Below, piece by piece: positions 56,501-61,715 of a stretch of DNA of 64,000 nucleotides. Numbering within the stretch: the first letter of the stretch is position 1; every line of letters starts with the position of its first letter. The stretch comes from Epiperipatus broadwayi (Eukaryota > Onychophora > Udeonychophora > Euonychophora > Peripatidae), in contig JAQFVV010012397.1 of assembly GCA_028023455.1 (NCBI GenBank), forward strand, positions 2,283,501 through 2,347,500. Reading direction: 5' to 3'. Below the pieces are notes generated by a model. That model searched no databases. It worked only from the letters and a program-made list of their open reading frames with translations, and was not told the DNA's origin. The position numbers were made by a program, and so were the translations under genes.

Positions 56501-59282
56501 AAAACCCTCATTTCTAAATCCTGTGTATCGCAAGACTGCAAATCTATTTTATGATTCAAATCTGCATTATAATAAAGAACTCTTAAAATGGTAACAATGG
56601 ATATCTTCACAATAAGTTTAACATTAATATTTAAAATTACTTAATATCTTACTACGAACCAAAGACAAATTGCTTTGGATAAAAGTTCTAATTTCTATCT
56701 TTTGCCCTGGTTTATTTATGTATTCTGTATATAAAAATTCAGCTCCTTCAAGTAAGACATTCCATTAAAATATGTTTAATTATAAAACAACTCATTGCCA
56801 CTTTAAAATGATTCCATATGATATCACAGAATTATAATATTAGCTAAAATTTATTTACATATTGCTATGTGTTTTGTAACTGTAGGCAAAGGAAGTCCAA
56901 TGCCATATAGAACAAAAACAATGAAAAACATCAGAATAATATAAATATTTATTAAATATATATATACAGCATAAATATCAAACATGTATTATTGATTTTA
57001 CATCAATAAGTTACAAAATTTATACTATATATATATATGTATTAGCTATTGACTATACTTATTTGCTTTAGTAGCAAGACCTCTGGCATATTTAAATAAT
57101 AATGTAGACCAAGTAGCCTTGTATATACAGTTCTAGATTACCCTTCATACCTTCAGCAGGAATAAACTGGATATACTGCAACTAATCCATATATCATTCT
57201 GTTTTATTGGTCTGGTGGCGCATGCATCTTAATGTCACTCTCTGGAGTAATTTTAATCACTGTAATATTTTCACTTGGTATAGTCTTGAAACAATATAAG
57301 ACTTTTTATTAATGTAATTTTCAGATATGCTCTAATATTTCACACATCAATAAAAGCTGTTCTACTATTTGCTTTGTATCACTTTTTTTTTTATCTTTGT
57401 AATTTAAGACATCTTTGATTCTATCCTATATTTCCATTTTCTTTATGATTATATATCCCATTATTATTTTAGCCAATAAAATTAAGTCAATTATTAATTT
57501 CCAAAAGTTATCTTTCTTGAGAATCATACTTTATAGTTCTAATTTAAATATCTGATGCCTTTCCGTCTGCAAAATAACATTTATGCTATACTTAAAAATG
57601 AAAAAAAGTTTCTAACAAATTTCAAGAACATCTTTGACACTAATTTGAAGTGTTCTTAAGAATTATTTTATCTGATAAATTAATAATTCCACTTATAAGT
57701 TGATGACTTTGAAATTTAAAAATAGTATATGTTTTAAAAAATCCAGCATAAGATTTTTGATACTATATAGAAAAGTATTTGGATTTTTCTCCCCAACTTT
57801 ATAACATTGAGATGAAAGGGAACAGAATCTTACTAGATCACAATGTGTTGGCTGTTCTATCTACAGATGATTCTACAAATAAAAATATCTACATTAGGTA
57901 GTATATGTTTTTATGTTGTTAAGTTTTGAACACCAAAAATATAAAACTTCAAATTTTGACAATGATAAGCAATCACTTATCAAAAACTGCACTATAACTT
58001 TGTAATCCAAAGATTAACTACATAAATTATAACATGGAATCAAGCCTTATTATATAGAGATTGCACTGTTTTTACAGTAAACTTAAGAAATGTGGTTCAA
58101 AATTGCTGAAAACAGCACACATTGTTTTTAAGACTGTATTATTTTTTTAAGATGTCTAATTTGTTGTTACATATTTATATCAATATTCATCTTTATCACT
58201 TATAACAAAAGAAATATCATGACTTCTATAACTTATATTCAATAGCTATTAGATAGGGAGGACTTCTCTACCTATTCCAAAACTAATTATGTAATTATTG
58301 AATAATCAATTTGTTAGACAATAATCAAGCAGATTCCTATAAGTGGTTTCTGGTCTCTTAGAAAACATTTTACTTTTTTTTTTTATTGCTTAAATTTAGT
58401 CTGCATTATATAGTAGATAGTAGTAAGATCTCATTTGACCAGTATCGAATGTCCATTGATTACTTAATGTTTATACATTTGGTTTGAGTCTGTGAATGTA
58501 AATAACTGATTTATTATATGAGGTGTTATTAAGAGTTAATTAAATTAATCATTCTGATCTAAATCACTATAGCTAATTAGATTTAAATTTCTATTTCCTT
58601 TATTACTTGAATATTTGCCTAAAAGATTATAGAAGACACGTTTATAATTTTTGTATATTTTAAAATTAATTTTAATCAGATATTTATGGATCACAAAGTA
58701 TAAAAAATTACCTAGATAATTCCTCATACACCTAAGCCATTTACCAATTATTAGATAAACAACTATTCTTTTGAGCTTCATATTTTAGGCATATGAAATT
58801 TTATTGAAATGGTAAAAATGAATATTGATTGAGAAACTAAATTATATATTATCATACACTGATGTCTGATGATTTTCATACTTGTTGAATTGTAATTGTT
58901 GATCCTTTCAAAGCAAATAAATTTTAAAGAATAACATATTAACGTTTTTAAATAATAATATATCTATATATTAAAGTTCATTCATAATAACATGTTTTTA
59001 AAATTTTTATATTGAAAATTTATTTGTAACTTTCCCCCTTTATTTTAAGCTTAAAATGAACATTCAAAATTAAATATATTGAGTTGCTTTTTATTATTAT
59101 TATTATTAAGCTTTATATATATATCTTTGCAGCTTGAAATAACAGAATTTATTCCCACTCTATTATACTTTGGTTATTCATTATTAATGGTCTTCACTTT
59201 CTGGCTTCTTACTGGTACTGTTGGATTTTATGCAGCATATTTCTTTATTAGAAAAATTTACGCTGCCGTCAAAATAGATTGA
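2477..59282 (+). CDS. TM9SF4: Transmembrane 9 superfamily member 4 (TM9SF4/nonaspanin), C-terminal 494 residues, 16 exons; 5' end outside window
   Basis: Seen: sixteen GT-AG exons join in one frame to 494 residues ending at TGA 59280-59282. They comprise the end of the luminal domain (residues ~1-125 of the visible part), nine hydrophobic segments (roughly in exons 5/6, 7/8, 8/9, 10, 11, 13, 14, 15, 16) and the tail IYAAVKID. Family knowledge: nonaspanins are Golgi/endosomal membrane proteins. TM9SF4 is linked to phagocytosis, cell adhesion and V-ATPase function, and the C-terminal K-x-D motif binds COPI for Golgi retention. [51 protein letters not shown] and [12 protein letters not shown] are strongly conserved. 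TM9SF4 is preferred over TM9SF2 because of the AAVKID end and the [16 protein letters not shown] context. A human-length protein is about 642 residues, so about 148 are missing to the left. No stop or frameshift was seen in any exon. Inference: functional gene. Confidence 0.95.
2665..2717 (+). CDS. TM9SF4: TM9SF4 visible exon 2 (luminal domain)
   Basis: Encodes [17 protein letters not shown] plus two bases of a Glu codon, corresponding to the NHLSFILYYH block of the family. Acceptor TTCTAG, donor GTAAGT, flanked by introns of 85 and 81 bp. Confidence 0.9.
2799..2840 (+). CDS. TM9SF4: TM9SF4 visible exon 3 (42-nt micro-exon)
   Basis: Encodes [13 protein letters not shown] between split codons, matching the family block YRVVRFEV. 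Acceptor TTGCAG, donor GTGAGT. The phases fit the exons on both sides. It is followed by a 5.25 kb intron. Confidence 0.88.
2841..8094. other. TM9SF4 intron of 5.25 kb with a GC-richer noncoding insert in its first part
   Basis: The stretch ~3000-4900 is less AT-rich than its surroundings and looks inserted: it has CG-containing words and no frame of note. A sub-segment begins TTGTACCGCCGCCC (~3787), resembling the starts of two other noncoding inserts in this gene (~14991 and ~31598). From ~4900 to 8094 I see only AT-rich intron with poly-T/poly-A runs and short (AT)n. Confidence 0.45.
8095..8183 (+). CDS. TM9SF4: TM9SF4 visible exon 4 (variable luminal loop)
   Basis: Encodes SIKF...[12 protein letters not shown] and ends in a split Glu codon. 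The start SI and the CTLP block align with the variable loop that precedes the FTY strand in TM9SF4. Polypyrimidine acceptor ending TTAG, donor GTAAAT. Confidence 0.88.
9927..10454. mobile_element. Foldback (hairpin) element, copy 1: near-complete palindrome of about 530 bp
   Basis: Seen: the left half from ~9927 is the imperfect reverse complement of the right half to ~10454. The outer ends carry CTTTCAAGCTCCCTA on the left and TAGGGAGCTTGAAAG on the right. Inner landmarks also mirror, e.g. CCAATATACGTATTTCATGC against GCATGAAATATGTATATTGG. The arms run almost to the centre (CCAACTCTGATGGCTGAAGA, ~10177-10196), so there is practically no loop. There is no coding capacity. A related copy lies at ~20410-21056. 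Target-site duplications could not be fixed by eye. Confidence 0.82.
11200..12180 (+). pseudogene. Penelope-like retroelement, 3' part: post-RT region and GIY-YIG endonuclease domain, 5'-truncated
   Basis: Seen: a frame open from 11200 to 12069 except for one TAG at 11569-11571. The first part has [20 protein letters not shown], the conserved region that follows the reverse transcriptase in Penelope-like elements. The second part is a GIY-YIG-type domain: AVYKISC, then [18 protein letters not shown], then [19 protein letters not shown] and AISRKW. Family knowledge: EN-type Penelope-like elements carry RT plus GIY-YIG in one protein and insert by target-primed reverse transcription. The RT catalytic region is absent, so this is a 5'-truncated copy. 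The 3' tail contains CTCTGAAAGCGCTAAG, also seen in the second copy. The near-intact frame suggests a relatively recent insertion. Confidence 0.85.
13243..13395 (+). CDS. TM9SF4: TM9SF4 visible exon 5 (end of luminal domain and start of TM1)
   Basis: Encodes [20 protein letters not shown], then [19 protein letters not shown] and a hydrophobic run VVVVFFLSG that enters TM1. This is the most diagnostic luminal-to-membrane junction of nonaspanins. Acceptor TTTATAG, donor GTGAGT. Confidence 0.96.
13396..14768. other. TM9SF4 intron of 1.4 kb with a Penelope-like tail
   Basis: Apart from the retroelement tail at ~13455-13745, AT-rich intron with an ATATATAT run near 13775 and T-rich tracts before the acceptor. 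Confidence 0.6.
13455..13745 (+). pseudogene. Second Penelope-like element remnant (extreme 3' end)
   Basis: Seen: shortly after exon 5 a plus-strand frame reads [20 protein letters not shown] and KISKKW before a stop. It is homologous to the end of the GIY-YIG domain at 11938-12015. The 3' region has TCTTGAAAGCGCTCGG, matching the GAAAGCGCT tail of the first copy. It is heavily 5'-truncated, starting within the last domain, and diverged from copy 1. Confidence 0.8.
14769..14839 (+). CDS. TM9SF4: TM9SF4 visible exon 6 (TM1 end and cytosolic linker)
   Basis: Encodes [20 protein letters not shown] and EEF, the cytosolic side of TM1 with its basic RTLRRDI stretch. Acceptor TTGTAG, donor GTAAGT, phase 0. 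Confidence 0.95.
14840..18416. other. TM9SF4 intron of 3.6 kb with a GC-richer noncoding insert
   Basis: About 14990-16530 is less AT-rich than its flanks and begins TTGTACCGGTCACTTTG. It has no coding potential and could be a solo-LTR-like or other nonautonomous insert. The remainder is AT-rich intron, with a C-rich tract at 16991-17005 and a tRNA-like fragment at ~17153-17224. Confidence 0.45.
17153..17224 (-). repeat. tRNA-derived fragment (SINE-like head) on the minus strand
   Basis: The reverse complement reads TAGTAATGATTAGAGCATC, then GAGGGTTCAAGTCC about 30 nt on. This resembles a pol III A box and a perfect B box (GGTTCAAGTCC) at tRNA spacing. The acceptor and T stems do not pair well, so it is not a working tRNA. 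A tRNA-derived SINE or tRNA pseudogene is likely. Confidence 0.45.
18417..18549 (+). CDS. TM9SF4: TM9SF4 visible exon 7 (cytosolic loop and TM2)
   Basis: Encodes [20 protein letters not shown], then [18 protein letters not shown]. The acceptor TTTAAAG lacks a good pyrimidine tract but keeps the frame. Donor GTAAGA. The GDVFRPP motif is family-defining. Confidence 0.95.
18634..18715 (+). CDS. TM9SF4: TM9SF4 visible exon 8 (TM2-TM3)
   Basis: Encodes [20 protein letters not shown] and FLFMFMG. The LSP-SRGALMT block is highly conserved in the family. Acceptor TATTTAG, donor GTACAT, 84 bp intron before it. Confidence 0.95.
18806..18881 (+). CDS. TM9SF4: TM9SF4 visible exon 9 (TM3 end and loop)
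   Basis: Encodes [20 protein letters not shown] and RAAFQ, matching FSAGRLYRTLKG. T-rich acceptor ending ATAAG, donor GTTAGT. It is followed by an 8.4 kb repeat-filled intron. Confidence 0.95.
20410..21056. mobile_element. Foldback (hairpin) element, copy 2, ~650 bp with a ~170 bp loop
   Basis: Seen: the left arm (~20410-20645) is an inverted copy of the right arm (~20817-21056). Examples are GTCGAAAAGATAAATAATCA against TGATTATTTATCTTTTCGAC, and TTCATGCTAAACCAGCAATC against GATTGCTGGTTTAGCATGAA. The arms share ACGTATTTCATGCTAAACCA and CAGTTGGTCCAGATTATCAT with copy 1 at ~9927-10454. The loop is GC-richer and noncoding. It sits inside the ~690 bp repeat array, so it arrived after that unit existed or was copied. 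Confidence 0.82.
23380..24185. repeat. Compound palindromic repeat: two direct copies followed by an inverted partial copy
   Basis: Seen: segment 1 (~23380-23670) and segment 2 (~23685-23955) are direct repeats sharing AGCATCTCACTTTTA and CATCTTGATTGTAATAATTA. Segment 3 (~23960-24185) is inverted: AATGCCATATTCCATCTGAT mirrors the GATGGAATATGAGACTTAAG region, and CTTTGTTTACATATAC mirrors TATATATAAACAAAG. The outer junctions fall inside a ~690 bp repeat unit, which resumes at AGAATTGTATTGATGG (~24192). No coding capacity. Confidence 0.72.
24405..26190. mobile_element. Unclassified ~1.8 kb insert splitting a ~690 bp repeat unit
   Basis: Deduced from the array: the unit reads up to GAGAGAATATATATTG (~24390-24405) and resumes at GCATGTATTATTAAGATCT (~26190), as the intact unit does near 22715-22740. 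The intervening DNA has no homology to the unit and no sizeable reading frame. It is GA-rich in its first part (24640-24880). The element class is unknown. Confidence 0.55.
27318..27401 (+). CDS. TM9SF4: TM9SF4 visible exon 10 (TM4)
   Basis: Encodes [20 protein letters not shown] and WGKHSSGA. It matches the TATLYP and [12 protein letters not shown] blocks. Acceptor ACTTAG, donor GTAAGT. Confidence 0.96.
27487..27582 (+). CDS. TM9SF4: TM9SF4 visible exon 11 (TM5)
   Basis: Encodes [20 protein letters not shown], then [12 protein letters not shown], near-identical to the family consensus. Acceptor TTTTAG, donor GTTAGT, 85 bp intron before it. Confidence 0.97.
28170..30480 (-). mobile_element. 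Probable nonautonomous insert, class uncertain (LTR-like end on the minus strand)
   Basis: A GC-elevated noncoding block. Read on the minus strand it has a TGTTACAATTGGTGGAGGTC edge (~30382) and TACCGTTCTGCAATCGTCAG (~28497), the latter resembling TACCGTTCTGCAGGTGTCAA at ~34056 of the next insert. That shared word suggests one family in opposite orientations. No protein-coding motif was found, and the boundaries are approximate. Confidence 0.35.
30955..31012 (-). repeat. tRNA-like fragment with a B box
   Basis: The reverse complement contains CTGGGTTTGAATCCAATC, a good pol III B box (GGTTTGAATCC), about 35 nt after CACCTAGTGCCAATG, a poor A box. It is likely a decayed tRNA-derived SINE piece. 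Confidence 0.35.
31598..34090 (+). mobile_element. Probable nonautonomous insert of ~2.5 kb with TGTACCGG start and internal subrepeats
   Basis: Begins TTGTACCGGACATAGCC and ends near CCGTTCTGCAGGTGTCAAGC. It is GC-elevated and has no protein motif; the small frames at 31659-31841 and 33355-33687 look fortuitous. A motif close to CTGCATGTAGCGGATA recurs at ~32409, 32479, 32549 and 32703. A 13-C run lies at 33775-33787. A solo LTR or terminal-repeat-like retroelement is possible but unproven. Confidence 0.4.
32405..32722 (+). repeat. Degenerate ~70-76 bp period subrepeats carrying a CTGC...GTAGCGGATA motif
   Basis: CCTGCATGTAGCGGATA (32409-32425), TCTGCACTTGCCGGATA (32479-32495), CCTGCACTTGGCGAATTA (~32550-32567) and CCTGCTCGTAGCGGATA (32704-32720) are spaced about 70, 71 and 153 bp, the last being about two periods. 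The sequence between them is poorly conserved. Confidence 0.55.
34668..34990 (+). mobile_element. Partial copy of the CAGTGGAGCC-ended element (left end only)
   Basis: Begins TAGTGGAGTCATATCTATTA and shares TAGTACTTTTCAACA, TATAAACAAAATT and ATAATTATTAAT with the left ~370 bp of the element starting at 51465, in the same order and orientation. Homology fades after ~34960, and no matching right end was found. Confidence 0.6.
37392..37471 (+). CDS. TM9SF4: TM9SF4 visible exon 12 (cytosolic loop)
   Basis: Encodes [20 protein letters not shown] and YMNPIL, the conserved [11 protein letters not shown] loop. Acceptor ATTAG, donor GTTAGA. It lies between introns of 9.8 and 11.6 kb. Confidence 0.95.
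38053..38207. mobile_element. MITE-like hairpin, 155 bp with 41 bp perfect terminal inverted repeats
   Basis: The ends are TGTAATAAACTAAAGATCAG (continuing to ~38093) and its exact reverse complement CTGATCTTTAGTTTATTACA, ending at 38207. After 41 perfect bases the arms continue imperfectly (CGCTTT against AAAGCG with one extra base). The centre is a ~60 bp AT-rich loop. Perfect arms in a neutral intron imply recent insertion or recent copying. Confidence 0.85.
41146..41325 (+). pseudogene. Possible N-terminal relic of a hAT/GTF2IRD2-like transposase
   Basis: From ATG 41146 the sequence reads [19 protein letters not shown], then breaks; in another frame ~60 bp later it reads KEYNV. The pattern of a basic KKRK start, then a W, then xPKEYN is the usual beginning of SCAND3/GTF2IRD2-like transposon-derived proteins. 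It is short and frameshifted, with no BED-finger cysteines clearly preserved. Tentative. Confidence 0.35.
42113..45115 (-). pseudogene. RTE-clade non-LTR retrotransposon (LINE), near full length but dead
   Basis: Seen on the minus strand. A 5' untranslated region (~45115-44777) precedes ATG at 44776 with [16 protein letters not shown]. Endonuclease domain: [18 protein letters not shown], then [13 protein letters not shown], then [20 protein letters not shown] and SGHRLVRCK. Reverse transcriptase: [11 protein letters not shown] (motif A, ~43148-43116) and [10 protein letters not shown] in the C-terminal region. The 3' end has GGATGATGATGATGGTAA, a short ATG repeat typical of RTE tails. Stops and frameshifts split the frame at least five times. 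The RT box near 42857 reads FADVVVF, with the second catalytic Asp of FADD lost. Family knowledge: RTE elements encode an apurinic-type endonuclease and RT in one protein. Confidence 0.88.
48461..49014. mobile_element. Foldback element with an internal duplicated end (multi-hairpin, ~0.55 kb)
   Basis: Seen: ~69 bp arms at 48461-48529 and 48604-48672 are near-perfect inverted copies (AACGTGAAAGCTAAACACCT against AGGTGTTTAGCTTTCACGTT). A third, longer inverted copy at ~48893-49014 mirrors 48485-48605, e.g. GGAATAATGGCATCACATGG against CCATGTGATGCCATTATTCC. The left region can therefore pair either locally or with the far right copy. The right end lies about 80 bp upstream of exon 13. No coding capacity. 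Confidence 0.82.
49096..49159 (+). CDS. TM9SF4: TM9SF4 visible exon 13 (TM6)
   Basis: Encodes [20 protein letters not shown] and T. Acceptor TTTTAG, donor GTAAGT. The acidic residue inside the helix is conserved. Confidence 0.96.
49305..49424 (+). CDS. TM9SF4: TM9SF4 visible exon 14 (TM7)
   Basis: Encodes [20 protein letters not shown], then [17 protein letters not shown], near-identical to vertebrate TM9SF4. Acceptor TTTCAG, donor GTAAGT, 145 bp intron before it. Confidence 0.97.
49425..55735. other. TM9SF4 intron of 6.3 kb holding a 2.35 kb inverted-repeat-ended element
   Basis: Apart from the element at 51465-53810, AT-rich intron with poly-T runs (~50100-50118) and a 13-C tract at 54714-54726. 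No coding exon was recognised. Confidence 0.6.
51465..53810. mobile_element. Putative DNA transposon, 2.35 kb, with CAGTGGAGCC terminal inverted repeats
   Basis: Left end CAGTGGAGCCACGAATTAT and, as reverse complement of the right end, CAGTGGAGCCACCAATTGT: 17 of 19 bases match. The start recalls pogo/Tigger-type ends, but no transposase was recognised. The interior has minus-strand frames at 53523-53164 (119 codons, basic, with [20 protein letters not shown]) and a short one near 52325-52150, neither identified. A homologous left part occurs at 34668. No clear target duplication. Confidence 0.55.
55736..55825 (+). CDS. TM9SF4: TM9SF4 visible exon 15 (TM8)
   Basis: Encodes [20 protein letters not shown] and [10 protein letters not shown]. 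The triple Trp followed by SGGSAFY is family-typical. Acceptor TTTCAG, donor GTAAGT. Confidence 0.97.
55826..59132. other. TM9SF4 last intron, 3.3 kb, no recognised element
   Basis: AT-rich intron. A stretch at ~56035-56165 read on the minus strand (AGAGCATCACATGACACAAT, then TTAGTTCTTGAGTTC) is weakly tRNA-like. A phrase AATGTCCATTGATTACTTAA at 58448 resembles GGTGTCCATTGATTATTTAA at ~48222, a hint of a shared repeat. Confidence 0.45.
59133..59282 (+). CDS. TM9SF4: TM9SF4 terminal coding exon 16 (TM9 and COPI-type tail)
   Basis: Encodes [20 protein letters not shown], then [14 protein letters not shown] and the tail [11 protein letters not shown] followed by TGA. The terminal KID fits the K-x-D signal known to bind COPI in this family. 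Acceptor TTGCAG. Confidence 0.97.
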   Translation, partial: LEITEFIPTLLYFGYSLLMVFTFWLLTGTVGFYAAYFFIRKIYAAVKID

Positions 59283-60340
59283 AATCTGAGAATACAGTGA
59301 ACTTACAGGCTGTCTTCAAATGTACAGATGTTATTACAAACGTCTCATTTCTCTAAGAAGTTGGCAGTTTTCATCAGTTTGTTTTCCTTAAATATTTTTT
59401 AATTATTTCATTTTTAAGACAATGCAGGCCTGAACTAACAGTGACAAAAGGTATTGGAAGTTGTCTAGTAATGACAAAAAAATAAATAAATAAACTGAAG
59501 TGAAAATTATAATATTATAGCCAACTTCATAATAAACTATTAAGCAACATTTGCTAAAATGTTTGTCTATAATGTAAATCTCTGAAGTTTTATTAGATTG
59601 GCTTCTCTTGATGGCCAATAAAATGGGAGATTTTTTTTTTTTTTTTAAGTTATTTGTATTCTAAGTTTATTCTTAGCATTTTTTTTTTTTTTTATATTTT
59701 TTTTTAAAGAATTGTAAATAGTTTTAAAAATTGAATAAAGATAAACAATAATACAGAAATTGTTTTATGAGAATAAATAATCATGCAGTAATTTATAAAG
59801 TTGATCAAAATCATCTGAATATGAGACAATTAAACTGTTGAACAATGCAGCAATATCTAGCAGCATTAAAAAAATATATATATTTTTTTTTTTTTACTAA
59901 AATTTCCAAAATTGTGTTTCTACTAAAATCATAAAAAAAAGTTTGAAAAATTTGAGTACTTAAAAAATAAATTACATGCGATTACATTATCTCAGGGTAT
60001 CTCTGAATAAGTTAATTTTTAAGTGTAATAAAAATTCAATGCTTCCATTTTTGCCTTATCAGTTTGAGTAAAGCTTATATCCAGATGAAATTGGCATGAC
60101 TAATTCTTCAATCATTCAATGTATTTGTCACCTTGACCAATCATTTTTAGTTTATATGTATATTTTGTGATATAATTATTTTTTTAATAAATTCTAAATG
60201 TAGATGGGAAAATTATTATTTTGTCAAATACTGTTGCAATCATTTGTTAATTTTAATATAGATAAAAAAAGAATACTGTTTCCTGTTATTTGTGAATCTG
60301 AGATTGTTCAGTAAATAAAATTTATACTGCTGTACAAAGT
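59283..60340 (+). other. Probable TM9SF4 3' untranslated region with several AATAAA signals
   Basis: Noncoding AT-rich sequence directly after the TM9SF4 stop. AATAAA hexamers occur within 59477-59496, at 59734-59739, at 60186-60191 and at 60314-60319. Which one is used cannot be told from sequence, and the right boundary is a guess. Confidence 0.5.
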
Positions 60341-61638
60341 ATTACAATGATTGTTTACTTAATTGACTACTGTGCATTTGAAATTTTTTCTCTCTTAGAT
60401 TACCATTTAATGTTTTTGAATAATATATATCATTGGTTCTTAAATAACTGATTTTATAAGTGACAGTAAATCGTACTACTTTTTGTTCATAACTGCTTTT
60501 TGAAAATTTTATTTATCAGCAGTAAATTTTTTTATAAACTATTACTGTGGTGCTGCATATGTTTAAAATTATAAAATATACTATATATTTTAAGATGTGC
60601 TTTATGTATGTGTGGGTGTACATATCAATAGATTTTTGAGTGCATGGAAGAGGTTTTAATTTTTCGAAATCATAATTTATTTATTTTTAAATTTGAAAAC
60701 TTGCACAACCATTGTACTAATTTCAGAAATGAAGACTTAAAAAAAATGATTGGATAGTTTCTTATAAGACTTTGAGATTAGGAAAATCTACATAGCTTGA
60801 AAAGTATATCTATATGCAATATTATTCAGATACCAAGATGCAGTGCTAGATATTAACTAAACTTTGCATAAATTTGGAAACTAATAGTTCTAAATCAATA
60901 AAAACTAAGAATAATCTTAACAAGAACATATTTATAAGCCATGGGTGAGATTTCAAAAACTAATGACAATTTGTATATTTACTGATTTATTATGCAGATG
61001 TAAACAAAATGATGTCAATAGATTCAATGAAGTCTTAGCATTCAAAAAGTCATGCTATATAAAATTATTAAAAATATCTGAATGCAGGAAGTATCTGATG
61101 AATTAAAAAAAAATATAAGGCATTTTAATATTAAAGAAGGAAAGTTATGTGATTTAAATCACATTTATCAAATGACCAATAATCAGAGATTAAAAATCTT
61201 GATTTTCAATGTCGGGCAAAGAACAAAAATGAGAGTCTTATTAAAATATGTGGAGCTAGATTATATTCACTCTTTTTTGCAAGAGAAAACAAGTATTATA
61301 CACTTACAATCATTCAATGAATCTTGAATACTGTACTTTAATTGTAACATAGCTATCAAATTTTGTAACATACGCTTAAAAATATACCATTATAACTTTA
61401 TATATGTATTGTGTGTGTATTTGACTATTATACAAAATTTAATTTCTCCAAATACATACTTAAATAATCATTCCCCTAGTTTTACAATCAATTTCTAAAG
61501 CAACTAAATGTATTAGATTTTTAAACTTAAATGTTTACAGACCATCAAAAATCATCTGAATTAAATAGAATAAATAAAAAATGAACATAATTGCCATAAA
61601 TTATTTTCATAAAATTTTATTTAAATATTAATATTTTT
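60341..61638. other. Convergent intergenic spacer between TM9SF4 and ELP3
   Basis: AT-rich sequence without a recognised gene or repeat. The 81-codon open frame at 61082-61327 has no recognisable motif and no sign of being coding. An AATAAA in ELP3 orientation (61621-61616) belongs to the ELP3 3' end. Confidence 0.5.
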
Positions 61639-61715
61639 TTATAAAATTAATTTACACATGTAAGGCCCCTCTAATTCATAACCAAGTTTGCGATAATAAT
61701 TTCTCGTTCCTACAC
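61639..61715 (-). CDS. ELP3: ELP3 terminal coding exon
   Basis: Encodes [20 protein letters not shown] and KLIL, then TAA at 61641-61639. Acceptor TTTCAG. An AATAAA on the minus strand (61621-61616) lies only about 18 nt past the stop, so the main polyadenylation site may be that one or further on. Confidence 0.95.

Noticed and set aside
61082-61327. 81-codon open frame between the two genes
   Set aside because: No recognisable domain, composition typical of the AT-rich spacer, and no splice or promoter context; likely chance.
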